In this document: in pieces, positions 1 to 13,110 of the stretch
Layout of the letters: each line of letters opens with the position of its first letter
How positions within the stretch are numbered: position 1 is the stretch's first letter
Origin: Neckera pumila
Taxonomy: Eukaryota; Streptophyta; Bryopsida; Hypnales; Neckeraceae
NCBI GenBank assembly: GCA_963969595.1
Contig: OZ018415.1
Coordinates: 8,742,001-8,806,000 of the forward strand
Direction of reading: 5' to 3'
Length of the DNA stretch: 64,000 bases
The notes under the pieces: model-generated
Databases searched by the model: none
What the model was told of the DNA's origin: nothing
Seen by the model: the letters and a program-made list of their open reading frames with translations, nothing else
Position numbers and translations under genes: made by a program

Positions 1-2069
1 TATGTGATGTGCGTTCTACTGCCTCTCCAATACAAAAATTGTGTTTGTTTTTAACATGTTGACCAAGTAATGAAAAAAAATCTTCACAACAATCAGAACC
101 CACTTCATGTAAGGCAACAGGCAACTTAGGAAACAAATCACGCATTATCATAATGTATAAAACTGCAGAATGACATGATATCAAACAATCTATAATGGAT
201 TCTCTAGTTAATCAATTATCTTTTAAGAAACGTCCATGTTTAACTTGACGAATGTATTCCATTCCAAAATAAATCATATGCACAACAAAAGAAGACAACT
301 TCACTCTTTCTAATAAGGTTCCTCTTCCATAAAAAACTTTTAAAAAAGCCCAAATCACTTCAAGATGCAAAATTGTTCCTTTTACATCTTCTTGAACCCT
401 CTCACCTTCAACAACAATACCTTTGTTAAGTTCTTCTAGACATTTTCTTACTTTTGGAAAGGCAATGCGTTGAACAGCAGGAAAGTTCTATTTATCTTTG
501 ACATTTATGTCATCTTCTAGCAAACCATGTTGTTCTTTTGGGAAACAACGATAAACAAGTAGTAGGTGATTCTTACTTGCTATATATTTATCCCAAAAGA
601 TGACTCTTGTTGCTGAAAGGAGAGGATTGCGAAGCTTTTTTCCAACATGTAAAGGATCTTGCATCATTATCACTGGAGCATCATCCACAACTTCAGCACA
701 CATTAGAAATCCATTAGTCTTAAGGCCAAATGTTCCCTTAGATATGCTTTCTAGCATCAATTTTCTGTGCCTGCTATCACCATCCAAGGCATGGCCCCGT
801 AGAGGTCCTACATCCTTTTCAAGATGTTTTCTGTGGTATTTTTGTATCAGCTCCCACTACTTCTGCACCTGCAAATGTTTGAACTTGTTGCAAGTACTCA
901 ACAAACAATACACTAACCTTGGCATACCTTCTATCAATGGATTAGCTACTAAAATCCAACACATGGAACCAACCTTTAAATTTTTGAAAGCATTTGAAAT
1001 ATTACTCCATGTTGATGATGAAGGTTGAAGATCAAAACTACATTCATGATTAGGATGTTCCAGTGACTCTTTAAATCCACAAAATCCATCAATCACATCT
1101 AGCCTTCTATTCCATGTTGCAAGCTCTACACATTTTGTTTCATCTTCACTACATTCAAATGGAATTGAACTTGAAATTCCGAGTTTTTGTTTGCATGATT
1201 TTAAAACTAAAGCCATATGACAAAATGTACCTTCATTGATACCAATACTATACAAAAACCCTTGCTTGCGAAACTTTGATCTAGTTGTATTAAGAACTGG
1301 TCCTTGTAAATTTTTACTCAAAAAATTGTGTGTTGCAGAGCCCCCAAAATTCTGCAAAACCTCAAACAACTTAATAGTACTAGGATGGTAACGTATTCCA
1401 TTGCCCTTACCGTGTGCTTTATGAATGGAGAGGAGATTTTTTACAACATCCATTATTAGATTCAACAAAACAGGATGATTGTTAAAAGCTCCTATATCAA
1501 ATGCTCTCTTGAACAATTCTACAATTTCAAGAAGTGATCCTTCAGCCAAAGAAGACTGAAGCTTTATTGAAAGATAATCCTTTGTTTTTGTTGCCCTTGT
1601 TAAAGCTACATTTAAAAGGAACACATGATCATTTGCAATTTGGCATCTCCTCTTCCATTCCCTAGTTGTTTCAATGAGCTCATTCTTTTGCATAATCTCC
1701 ATCCTAACACCTGGTTCACAAACTCGCTCACCCCTTGGCACTACCATGGTTTTCAATCGCTTTGCTTGCATGCGGAAATCAATGAAGCTGGGAATCATAG
1801 AACATTTGTCACAAAAAATTAATTCACATTCAATGTGACGAAAAGTCCCTTCAATAAGTATAGATTCACCCTTCAGATTCATAATATTATGTTTATAGTT
1901 AGGATCAGGATACCAATACTTGCCATTTTTAAGATCATGTAATAAAGGACGGACATCAACTACATCATCTCCCAATTTCAAGAAATTATCATAAAAGCCA
2001 TGGCATACTTTTTGCATACAATAAGAACTCATTATATCCCTAGGATTGTCTGTAGGATTTGGCACATAT
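1..2069 (-). pseudogene. Transposase-like gene, 3' portion (broken, runs off left edge)
   Basis: One minus-strand frame runs from 2069 to the window edge and is broken by TAG at 857-859, TAG at 488-490 and TGA at 212-214. Between the stops the protein stays coherent. Visible motifs are RGHALDGDSRHRKLM (about 740-800), QDPLHVGKKLRN (about 640-670), KEQHGL (about 510-530) and, near the edge, CCEDFFSLLGQHV. The last resembles the C-terminal acidic segment of several RNase H-like cut-and-paste transposases. The frame continues perfectly into 5689 when element A1 and one CATAT duplication are removed, so this is the 3' part of the gene whose 5' exons lie at 5689-6917. I remember similar proteins in plants and oomycetes but cannot name the superfamily. 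Loss of function is clear; the transposase role is inferred. Confidence 0.6.
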
Positions 2070-5000
2070 TGTTGTACGCGTAATCTAGGCGTAAGTATCC
2101 TTAACACAAAAAATGTGCCAAGATAACACGAAATATCGTCCCAGGGAATTTCCGGATTCTATGTAGTATGATCTAGCTATCCGACTTTTCTATCTTTCTT
2201 TCTTCTTACTTACTTTCTCTTTTTCCGGGTCTTCTCACAATCCGGACACTACCTTATCCGGAATCCGGCTTACGTTTCTTCTTCCAATCCGGTTTTCAAT
2301 ACCTCTGTTTTACCCTCAGAGGGTCCACTATTGATCTTGTAGAGGGGTAGGGACTCACCACTTGTTGTTCTCCTACTATTCTAATAAACACAAACAAAAC
2401 ACCCAAGTACTCAAAGGGTTGTAGTAAGACGAGAAGATCCGGATCCTCACAGCTCCCGGATGGTAAATCCGGAAAGCAGGTCACTCAGAAATACTTCACT
2501 CTCCCTAACTACAACGACAGATCTTAGAGTTAAGTATAAGGGGGTGTGATCTTTCTAGAGGTTGAATGAATTCTAAGGTTGGCAGATCTTCCGGACAGGT
2601 GGGAACTTCCTCAGGCGGGCGCTTACCTCCGCACGGCTTGACAACTGGACTCGCTTCCTCGCTACTCAGATCCGGACTACTCTCGTAGTAATTTAAAGAT
2701 ACAATGCGCAGCTCCAAAGTCAACAATCCAACAACATTACAATAGCACACTCCTGACTTAGACTGTATTCTCCTAAATCCGGATTCCTCCTCACCCGTCC
2801 TTTCCTTCCAACACCCAGACAACAATCCGGATACAATGATAAAGCCAAACTGCATACCTAAGGGCTTTAGATTTCGAAAAGGGAATGAAGTACAAAAATG
2901 AATATCAACTAGGAGGGAATGAGGGGCAACTAACTTGCACGCCCTTAAAAACCCAAATCAAAATCAAAGTCAACATCCTAAAAACAACAAAGGCAGCCCA
3001 CAAACCCGGGCAACCACAAACACACCAAAGAAATCCCGATTTAACTGGAAAGTCCTTATCCCTAAATTTTCCGGAATCCGGGCCCATGCTAGGATTCCGG
3101 TTCCGGACTAACTAACTAAATTCTAATCCACCTCCACAAGTAGCCCCCTTTGAACTACTTGGTCACCCGAGACTTCTTTGAACTCCCTGCTCCCTGCTTG
3201 GTTGTCGGTTTGCCGGAACTCTTGGCTAGCGTCATCTTAGCAGCTCGAGGCGGATTCTGCCGGGTCGCAGGAGACGTCTCTTCCTCATCCGTTCCCTCCT
3301 CAGACTCAGTAGCGGATTCAAACTCACCGGACTCGGAGTCTTTGATCTCTTGCTTCCCTGTCTTCTTACCTTCCGGTTTCCGCTTCTCTGACTTCCGAAG
3401 CTTCAGCTGCTTCTTAGGTTCCACCACCTCCAGTTCTTCATCCGGATCCGAGAACTCGACCTCCACTATTTCCGTCTTCTTGCTTTTCCGGGTATCCGGC
3501 TTGAGTTCCGGTCTCGCCTCTGGAACCGGATCTCCCAAATTGATCAGTTCTGGTTTCCGTGCTGGTGATGGCTCCGCCATGTGAGGGAACTTCTCCGGAT
3601 GCTCCCTTGCTGGGTTTATCATTCCCATGTCTTCTAAGAGGTCCCTCCGGATTGGCATTCTCTGTCTTGTCTTTCCGGATACTGCCGGAGATTGTGAGGC
3701 AGGACTGAAAGTATTCACGGTCCCCCACTTCTAAAATTGGCTCGAGGAAGGTACCTGGGGTAGCTTGAAGAGAGACTTCAGGCCCTGGTCTTCTTTTGTT
3801 CCGGAAGTTCCGGCTCCGTACTTGACTGGCGACTCACTAAAGATACTCGGAAGTGGTCCAAACTCATCTTTGGCCACATCCAGAGGTTTCAGGAGCTGCC
3901 GCATCTCCTCCAAAATGATCTTCATCTTGGCCTCATAATCGACCAATACCTGCAACACTCGAGATCCCGTGACAATGCCGTCATTATCTAATTTCTTCGT
4001 AAAAAGTGCGGCCCGGATGACCAAATGTTCTGGTTGTTCTACCAAGCCCTTCAAATCCCGGACGAGCTTCAGGGCATCCGTCTCCTTCTTATGGGTTGAG
4101 ATAAATTGTCCCTCCGTCCAGTGAAACTTGTTCCTGAAGTGGTCCCGTTCCGCCCTCAGTTGTGTGATCTCCTGGTCTTTTGCTTGGAGTAATGCCGGAT
4201 CAGGTCTCTTCCGGATTTCATTGAAGATCTGATCCGTCTCCACGTTCAATTCGCTGGCGACCCCCGTGATCACTCCTGCCATTTCTGCGTGCATCTTCCT
4301 GCACTGTGCCATCCACCGGGCTCCGGCATCATAAAACTCGGAGACATCCGAGTACTCTGACGACAGCTGGTTCAAGACCGGATTTGATTCCGATACGTCC
4401 AGACTCGCTCTTCATGAGTTCGGATTGGTTGTCTTATGCCGTGTCTTCTTCTTCAATGGCTTCGGTTCCGGCTGCTCCTCCTCTTCCTCTTCTTCTTCAA
4501 TCGCCTCCCCCGTTGGCTTCAACTCCTCCGTGAATCTGTATTTCAGGATTTGCATTCCGGTCTCATACGCAACTTGTTCTGCTGGGGTCACGTACTTATA
4601 ATAATGATACATGTGGAACAAGTACGTACTGAGGGGACTCTGCTTGGCCTTGTCGACCACCATTGCCATCTTCTTGACCTTCTGGTGAATTAGCCCCGCC
4701 CAGTTCACGACCCGGCCTTCCAGTGCGCCAAAAATCGTATTCGCGACTGTGACCGTAACTCTCGTCGGCTTTTCCGGATACACTATGGGAATCAGGAAAT
4801 TCAGTAACCTCCTATGACACTCATTGATGCAGTCACTAACAGAAGAACCCTCCTTATGGTGCGGTGGTTTCTTGAATTTTCCTTCATAGAACTTGTCCGA
4901 CCGGGTTGCGGTCCCGGATCCGGACTACGTCAACCCGTAAGTTTCCGCCCACATTCCTTCCGTCCAGGATGACAACCGCCCTCTTGGCGTCGGCTTGTAC

Positions 5001-5688
5001 TGGTTCGGCGCCCCAAAAACTAACTCACGAAGAAAATCCTCGCTTCTCACAATCCAGGGTTTCCGGATGAACCCTATACATCCTACTCTGGACAGATCTT
5101 CCTCTAACTCTAAACGTTCACCGAAGTCAGACGGAATGATTGGATATAAGAGCTTGACAGACGGAACTGTCTTCGCCCCTTGCGTGGACGTTTCCGCCAT
5201 TTGAACTCTAATCCGGTGCAATCGGCACCCTCCTTTCCTTCTCTCCCTATCCGGCCTAACTCACCACTCTTTCACTCTTCTAAGAGAAAGCGCGCTCCAA
5301 ACTTGCAAACACACACCTTCTCAAGCGGAAGAAAGAGGGAGAAGAATGAGAAGGTTGTCTGTTTAAGTACTCGGCCAGCGACCGACATCCGTTAATTCGG
5401 TCATTAATGCGCCGCCTTTCGTAAACGGACCCCTACTTCTCGTAGGCCGGACCCCTAGTTCATAGGTTTGGCCGGAATCCGGATCTCCTTCCGGTTTCCG
5501 GATTCCGGTAAGAGTCTATATCTTACTACTTCTACAAATTTAGTGAGTCGGAACTTCCTGACTACCTAGTTTCTACTAAATGTTCCGGTTTACGGTTCCA
5601 CTACCCCAAAATTTCAAAAATATTTACGGAATTGATCCTAAACTAATCCGGATTTCTAAATAATGATATTGCATGCTCCCACACATAT
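2065..5688 (-). mobile_element. Gag-like element A1 with 5-bp TSD
   Basis: Element 2070-5683 (3614 bp) is flanked by direct CATAT copies at 2065-2069 and 5684-5688. Ends are TG...CA. In element orientation it begins TGTGGGAGCATGCAATATC, and its other end read inward is TGTTGTACGCGTAATCTAGG, an imperfect inverted pair. Removing it restores the host transposase-like frame without loss of a base. It carries one decayed gag-like ORF (3155-5200), about 480 bp of 5' sequence and about 1.1 kb of 3' sequence rich in TCCGGA. I found no second copy of either end inside it, so no LTRs are evident. Copies A2 (39585-43215) and A3 (53228 onward) are related. Confidence 0.85.
3155..5200 (-). pseudogene. Gag-like / plant transposon protein of element A1 (decayed)
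   Basis: One minus-strand frame starts at ATG 5200 (MAETSTQG) and ends at TAG 3155, with internal TAG 4925-4927, TGA 4412-4414 and TAG 3731-3733. The N-terminal third has the pattern CINE-RRLL...YPEKPTRVTVTVANTIFGAL...STYLFHMYH, also seen in the intact B2 protein. It resembles the 'putative plant transposon protein' (Transposase_32) domain family. A Glu-rich stretch, a coiled-coil-like middle (QAKDQEITQLRAERDHF) and a Lys/Glu-rich tail ending KKSRVTK follow. The first stop aligns with Gln (CAG) in A2 and the second with Arg (CGA), both single C-to-T changes. Such proteins are probably structural or nucleic-acid-binding; no catalytic motif is visible. Confidence 0.65.
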
Positions 5689-6917
5689 GAAGGAAGGTAT
5701 TCAGCTTTACCTGCTAATATACCTTTTGCCAATGATGCTTGGATTGTCAATTGAGTATTGGATCCTCCAACTGCTATTTCGTTCTTCATTGCCAGAATGT
5801 GTGCATTTCCTCTCATATGTTGTCCAACAGTATCCACAACCCCAAAAGTGCCTTTGAAGTGGCAAATTGTGCATTGCCATGAGTTCTTGTCAATAATTTC
5901 AGCACCTATCATCAATAGAGATAAGAAAAATATGAGTTAGAAAACACAATAACCACTTTAAAAAGCAAAAATGGATAAAAAAATTAAAAGGCTAAAATAA
6001 CATAAAATAACAAACATTCTTACCTTGTGAAGTACAATTTTGCACCCACATTTCTCTCCTCTTAAGGAGTGCATTGTCTTTTTCTTCTTGTTGATGAGCT
6101 TCTTTCTCTACATGGGCACATTTATTGAAGTACAGCTTCTAATTCTTTCTCATGTACAGAATCAATACCATTAACCTTGGGAGATAAATGAACCTTCAAG
6201 TTTGATAGGTTGAATGAAGGATTGATGCTTTTCTCATCTTGGCAAGGAACACAATACATCACCCATTTGCCAACATTCTTGTTTTTGTTGCTAATTTGGG
6301 CCTCTTGCTTTAAATCCAAAAAAAGGATCTTCTTCCATCTCCTTCCAATTTTTGGAGAGATGTGCCAGCATTGCTTTGTTACATTTGGCCTTTAAAATGC
6401 AAGTCTCAAGAGTATTTGATGCGCTTTGGAGTTCATCTTTCTCAGGAAACTCTAGTTTGACCCGTTTCAAAGCTTGTTCTAGACATTCACCTTGTGAATC
6501 TTGAGCATCTTGGAGCCCTTAGCTTCGCTTCAATGAATCTTGCGGAGTTGATGAAGGAGTACCCAAGTCAATGAGGCCATTACTTTCCGTTTGAGAACAA
6601 ATAGCTGGAGAGATGATGGTCACTTGTTTTTTATGAAAGTTTTGGTGATGATCACAACACGAGCACACCTTTTCATTCTCCGTAGAAGATAAAAAACATT
6701 GGCATCCACAAAGCTGCCCTTGCAACTTCTTTTGACATATGCCAAAGTCAAGAATTTCACTATTGCTCCTCACATGATAGTGTTTGTGACATTCACAACA
6801 TCCACAAAGTAGAGGGTCAAAGTGACATGCTTCAAACTCCTGACAGCCACATTCATCGCCCATAGTCACCTTCTTGCATAAACCCCACTTCATTGGACCT
6901 GTAAACCTAAATCCCAT
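5689..6917 (-). pseudogene. Transposase-like gene, 5' exons with Cys-rich and BED-like fingers
   Basis: This is the 5' part of the gene continuing at 1-2069. The piece at 6917-6519 encodes two Cys/His clusters (CGCQEFEAC, CGCCECHKHYH; then CGCQCF, CSCCDHHQNFH) that look zinc-binding. It ends in TAA at 6519 but the frame continues. A one-base shift in the A7 run near 6320 leads into a finger-like segment (WVMYCVPCQDEKSIN). A second shift near 6120 leads to the exon end at 6024. A canonical intron (GTAAGA...GATAG) occupies 6023-5906. The next exon carries a BED-like C2H2 finger, WQCTICHFKG...HMRGNAH, and runs straight across the A1 site (AEYLPSYV joins PNPTDN). The true start is unknown; an acceptor-like TTTACAG lies just inside 6917. 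Fingers followed by a transposase-like core suggest a DNA-binding transposase; it is dead here. Confidence 0.55.
5906..6023 (-). other. Intron in transposase-like gene
   Basis: On the minus strand the exon ends ...ACTTCACAAG at 6024, followed by GTAAGA. The intron ends ...TTGATGATAG and the next exon begins GTGCTGAAATT at 5905. Phase agrees (codon split G|GT), giving ...CTSQ then GAEIIDKNSW. The 118-bp length matches other introns in the window. Confidence 0.6.
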
Positions 6918-9900
6918 TAATTATCTATTAAAGTTTCGTTTTTGTTTAAATTAAAACATTCCATTCATTTGGTACTTCTAAGGACATGCAACTTAAAACA
7001 AAAATGTACACCTCTCATAGTTTTTTGCAACATTGTATGGATGGATGTCACATGGTTTGACAATACAAGTGTATTAATCTAAGACAAAACCATATATATG
7101 TAGCTATATGTCATCATTAAGTGTATTAAAATTTGGAACATATGAAAAATAAACATGATGAAATCCAAAATACAACACATTGTATCATCTTTGAAATTAA
7201 AAGCATAATAACCAAAGTTATTAAAATGTTGAAGATCAAATCTTCTACATGAAAATCTAATTCTATCAAGTGCTTTCATAATAGAATTTTAGGTAGATTT
7301 GATGCGTACCAAGCTTTGTAGAAACGACATGATCAAGGTTTTTGATGTCCATATTCTTGTCGATGATGTTGTTCAATTTCAACTTTGAGAAGACAAATCA
7401 CAATTTCAGCTCTATGATATAAATGAGCTAAACTCCTGCACAATGTCAAATGTCAATTATTTGATGTACATATTTGAATGCTTAAATGCTTCAATGTAAA
7501 AGCTTCAATTGCTTGATTATGCTAATGACTAGCAATTTTCCAATATTCAGGCAATGGTTTGTGCGTATGCACAGCAAAAAAATTCTAGTCCTAACACCTA
7601 AAAAACTAGTGCATCTCTCGGGAAACTAAAAATTTGATGAATTTTCGGAAACATTGAATAAAACATGACTACAACTAGGACTAGAGCATGTCTAACTAAT
7701 AGTCACAGTAGATTAATATAGATTTGAAGCGGTGACTGGTGTTGTGAAAAGCTAGCTTGAAAGAGTGGGTGACAAGGAAAACTTACTGTTAGGGGGGTTG
7801 AACATGGGGCTCTCGTAAAACCACACACGGATCTTGTAGCAGTTAACCCCGTAACGCTGCTATAGACACTAAGTGTCCGATGAATGATTTGAATGAATGT
7901 CCAAGTTTGCAGGATGGAAAAAAATGTTTTTCATCAGAATTTTATTTTTGAGGGGGGGTTGAATACATTTTCATCCAAATATTGTTGCATACTCCCTCAT
8001 TATGGTACTATTGACTTTTCTAGAGAAGAAGATGCTTAATCCACAGATCACCCTTGTAGTGTATTTTGGCCATTTCTTACTATTTACTCTAGATGTGAAT
8101 TTGAAACATAAAAATGATATTTTTTGAATTTGAGTCCAACTAATGAACTAAAGATTATCAAATTCAATTTCTAATCCAAGTGAAATTATTGTAAAATTCG
8201 TAAATTTCAACATTTTATAGGAAAATGAACTTTGGGCCTATCACCATGGTTTGTTGATTTTCAAATATTAGAGTGACACAGTAAATTTTTTAATACCATG
8301 ATGTTATACACTATAATATACATCAATGGTGAAAATTTAAGATTTTTTGAGAATATTTTTTATTTGATATGCATTTTCTTCTTAAAAAATTCACAGTAAT
8401 TTCAAATATTCTCCAAAAAATTTAAAAATTTACTGACTTGTAGTATACATATGACTTCATCTCTGAAATATTTTCAATCACCTCAATTCTTGAAATGCTT
8501 ATGCTACATTCCCCATTCCAACAGTATTATTCCTAAGGTAGCACGGACTACATGTACACTGAACAGTAACCGGTACTTCAATTATAGATTGTCCAACCTG
8601 CAAGTTTCTGAGAACGCTCTGCGCAAGATTTAACCAGAAAACTGTATCCAATCAATGATGCGTAGAAATATAATTTAAACAGGTATATGTCCAAATCGCC
8701 TGCAAGAACCAGATCAAGTCTGACTTGCGTGTTTAATTTGACTGAGTAGAAGATGTGCAAAACAAGCCCTCAATCAAGAATTCCGCAAATGAACCTCCTA
8801 CTTAATTATATGAATATGAGCTGAAATAATGGTATGAATGATTGCAATCGTGCTACATTTTAGTTACGTTGTGCTCTGTCGATGATTCTTCCTAGACTAT
8901 GAACATCTCTCACAATTGACACATTCACTTCTGTTGTGAACATGCAAGCTTCAGCTCCTTCTCTCGTGGCTCTCCACCTTCTTCCCTCCTCTGCACACAA
9001 ATGATGTACTTAGACCATGATCAGGATGTCGTAACTACAAGTTTTCCACATTGTATCTTTCACAATTCAAAGCAACATCATGTTGTCACCATATCAATTG
9101 TCATATTCTATGAACCCAAATCTCTCACCTGCTAGGCTATCCTTCCATCATCATGTCTTTTATGGAGCTTGCTGGAGCTTGCAGGGATGTGCTTCTCGAT
9201 GAAGCCTCCACTGACAGACAACGTATGCAAGGACAATACGACCTACAGCTCTACCATCAAAATCCACAAATATAGAGAAGCACAGATGGATTGGAATGTA
9301 TCATAGCCATGCCACACATGCTTTTAGTGCCCCCACCACATCGATGAGTAACGCCTTCTAGTTGTCAACGCTACTGAGCTGCCCATCCTAGCTCAGTGCG
9401 GGGCTCAGTGTCACTAATCTTGCCCCCGTGTAAATCATCAATGCGCGACAACGACGTACGCCTTGCACGCATTCCGACTGATTGACCGTTTACACATTGC
9501 TTGTATCAATGGCAACAAATTTACTGTCGGACCTTAACACCACTGTACAAGTACTCACGTCATTCGCTGCAGATCAATATCACGTGACACTACCTCAAAT
9601 ACGAAAACTCCTTCCCATCTTTCTAAGGACTCCCAACAAGTTGAAAATTTGCATTCCATGACTTACATTGGCACACTGGATTGAAATCCCCGTAGCCCTG
9701 GCAGGCACTGAAAACTATTAGACACGTTCACGGAACGCCTGAAGAAAGAACGCATACCTATCCGTCTGTGAGGTCGTTTTCCTACTTTATGATGCAGGTT
9801 TGAACTCCGCAACAGACTCGTCCAAAGTGACTGTGGTGGAAGTAACTGAGTCGGGCCCTCGATCAACGCCGCGTTAAACAGAGAAACTGTTCAACCTTGT

Positions 9901-11809
9901 TCAAGCGCGGGAAATTAATCTAAATCATACAACACTACCAAGTTTAATCTATTGAGTTGATTTCTGCACTAGATCTCACTTGTAAAAAAACTATGACGAG
10001 GAGTTAATGGTGTTTGCGCAAATTGATGTGACTAGAGTTTTCTATCCAACTGCAAAAGGCTACAGGTGAAAGGAACAAAATCTTCACAGAAGAGTTCCAA
10101 TGAGCAAGCGCATGGCCAAAATCGAAAGGCCAAGAACTGCTATACGTACTACCAAACAGAAAATCTAGTATAAAATTGGAGACTCGGTGTCTGCCAAAAC
10201 CGGCCCGCCACCGTCCAAATCTGGAAGTAGTTCGAGAAGCAGACTGACGCACACAAGCAAGACTAACATTCCGAACAAAAGCCCTTCGGAAACTTTGAAT
10301 TAGAGACCAAGGTTTATTAGGTGAGAGAACTAAAGTCTACACTCGATCTAAGATCTCTTCAGGCTAATTAATCGCTTACCAAGGAACTGAATTTGCCGTC
10401 GGTGAAACGATCAGCGGCATGTATGTATGAAACCTGGGTGAGGGTGGCGATGGTGGCAAAGGTGGCAGGCTGGACGACAACTCTCAGCAATTGTGAAAGC
10501 TGCGAAATCAACAGAAAGCTTTAGCAAAATAGAGTGACGAATGAGCTTCTGGAGAGAGAGAAGATACGTACTGTACTCCATTACTGGGCATTTTTCTACC
10601 TATACAAGACCTTTGCAGATCATTTCTAGCTAGTCTTTCGCACAATCAAACCATCCTTAAGATCGTAACAAACAAGAATACCTTTTGCGTTGTCATACTT
10701 TCATAGAAGCAGACCATATGGACGGGAGGGTGGGTGGGAATATTATTCTCATTCAAGCAGGGGCATCCAGTACTTGAATGATCAAACTGATTGTACAGTA
10801 GAAACAGGGACACTAACGGCGTCATGCAAACACTGAAACCGAATTGTTCACACAACTTAGCTAGTGGAAAAACCATACATCAAATCATACATGCAATGCT
10901 GTAACCAAGAGAAGCGAGGATTGGAGGGCTGATCCAGAAGTCTAGGAAGAAGCTGCTCATTAATAAGTCCTGTTAACCTCACGTATTTTCATGTTGCCAT
11001 AGCTCCAGTGCCCTCCATTGCTCTGCAAACTTAGAGCTGATTTCTCCACTGAATTGCTCCCGGGTATGAAACACCTGGCCATTGGGATCAAGCTCCACAT
11101 GGACAAACTGCTGTGTCTTGGGCCCTGAGCCCTTCAAGATTTTTGCCTGCCTCGCATGCACTTGGATCGACAAGGTAGCTGTACTGAAGGAGGCGTCCAG
11201 AGTTGGCGCTGGCGCCGTAAGCCTGTGGACAACCTAACGGCAGGAGTGAGAAGAAATCACAACGGTGGAAACATAAGGCTCAAGGTTGAGTGGCACGGAG
11301 CAAGCTCAAAGATTTCCGCCCTTGACGCGCAGAGCAAGCTCAGAGATTTCCGCCCTTGGCGTGCGGCATGCAGCGCGCAGTGTGCAACTGGAAAGTTGGC
11401 GCCAACTGTGAAGATTCTTCCAGGAGGTCCAGGAGGTCATGAATAGCTGAGGCAATAATGCACTCTGCCCCCTAGCATTATTAGAAGTCTCTTTTTAGAA
11501 GAGTAATTCAAAAAAAATAAAATTTAATAATTCCAAAAAAAAGCTGGGGGGTCTGATCGGTGCCCCCGGTTTGAGAAAAACCTTGTATTATAAGTTCTTA
11601 AAATGACTTTTAAGTGTCTAAATTTTTTTATGATTGATATAAAAATTATACCATTCAATTTGTCTCAATGTCTTCTTTCACAACATATTCTTGCAACCTA
11701 CATAATAAAAGAAAGTCCTCCCTTCTTGTACATTAGAAAAGTTGAGAAAGTACTTGTCTCAGCATTGTGAGTTGCCACCCCGGGATGGGGCCAGCACCTG
11801 GAACTACCT
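6918..11809. other. Intergenic AT-rich DNA, no recognisable gene
   Basis: About 4.9 kb with only short, uncorrelated open frames (none over about 100 codons, none with a recognisable motif). 6950-8450 is strongly AT-rich with short G-runs near 7790 and 7948. 8850-11450 is of mixed composition and may hold old, degraded coding DNA, but I cannot assign a family. No tRNA-like cloverleaf was noticed. Confidence 0.5.
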
Positions 11810-13110
11810 TTTTGATCCTTAGAATGCTTGCAAAGGGAAGTTTGTTCAGCCGATTCTAGAGCAAGCTAACACTTTTGTGCATCTGTGAGGATACCAACCG
11901 GTACGCAAGTGAGATGAGGCTGCGCTTGAACATGTTGCAGGGGGGGCTAAAGTGGTGGCCTCTCTCCAAGAAGGAACTGAAGGCGTTCATTGCTGTAAAT
12001 TTGTTGATGGGAAGCGCTTGCCCAACCATTGAAGTTATTGGAGCCAGAAGAATGAGTTCCTATACTGCTCGAGTATCTCTACCATAATGATCTACCATAA
12101 TGAGCTGACGCCGGTACAAAGACATCACGTGTTGTCTGCACATAATTGATGACAACCTGAGAATTCATGGAAATGATGATGTAGAGTTCGACAGACTGCA
12201 GAAGATGAGGTAGTTGCTGTTAGAGTTGAAGTGTCATTTCAAAAATAGTTGGAATCTGCATCAAGAGGTAACTGTGGAGTGTGGACAAGAAAATGGGTAC
12301 CATACAAAGCTAAATACTGTCCAGTGCGTTAGTACATGCTGCGCTTGCAAGCCCACAAGGTGGGGAGTTAAAGTTTGGTGTCTTGCTGATGCGCAGCAGA
12401 AGTATGTATATGATTTTCAAATTTATACAAGCTCACAATTTGAGTCATTGGCAGTAGGTACAAGTGGTGACGTAAAGACAGGGTATAACGTTGTCTTGCA
12501 GCTAATGGACACTATAAGAAACTCATGTTTTTTAGGATGTTTTCACTATTTTTTGGAATGCATTTTTGTAGACATTGAATAAAACAACCCATGTTTTTAT
12601 GCCAACAATGATGTTCAATAAAACATGTTTTATTGAACATCATTGTTGACATAAAAATTCGGGTTGTTTTATTTAATGTTCACAAAAATGCGTTCCAAAA
12701 AATAGTGAAAATATCCTAAAAAACATGGATTTCTTATAGTGGGACGGTCTTCAAGGTGAGGCGCACATTGTATGCACGAACAACTACTTCACATCCGTAA
12801 AATTGTTGATGGGGCTGAGATTGCAAGGGGCGTATAGCATGGGCATGGTGCGCAGCAATCGACTTGGTTTGCCACATGTTTTTACGATATGAAGATTTTG
12901 AGTAAGTAGCTGTAGGGCACTTTGCTGTGGAAAATGCACAATGATGGTGATATAGCTTCTGCCATTTCTGTTGATAGAAAGGCAGTGGGGCTGCGTCAAC
13001 TTACTACCCACTATTGCCGACTACTGATGAAGAGTGGCCTATTGTGCCACGGCAAATTGAAGGCGACTTCACTGATCTTGAAATGTCCACTACTAGAGAA
13101 TTCAGTGTCC
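11810..13110 (+). pseudogene. piggyBac-type transposase relic
   Basis: Several blocks in shifting plus-strand frames match the order of a piggyBac (DDE_Tnp_1_7) transposase. They are EDTNRYASEMR and WWPLSKKELKAFIAVNLLMG (11880-12020), WGVKVWCLAD...KYVYDFQIYTSS (12360-12440), and, after a MITE insertion, CTNNYFTSVKLLMGLRLQGAY with a following VRSNRLGLPHV (12775-12885). A late block WKMHNDGDIASAIS (12925-12970) fits the C-terminal core. In the family the NNYFTS block is normally DNxFTS and contributes a catalytic Asp; here it reads Asn, consistent with decay. Stops and frameshifts are frequent, so this is a fossil. I could not find its TTAA-flanked ends. Confidence 0.7.
12510..12741. mobile_element. 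CACTA-type foldback MITE
   Basis: A 232-bp near-palindromic element with termini CACTATAAGAAA...TTTCTTATAGTG and a direct 3-bp duplication GGA at 12507-12509 and 12742-12744. The CACTA start and 3-bp TSD are hallmarks of the CACTA (En/Spm) superfamily. Its arms pair almost over their whole length around position 12625. It sits inside the piggyBac relic. A sister copy is at 52982-53219. Confidence 0.85.
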
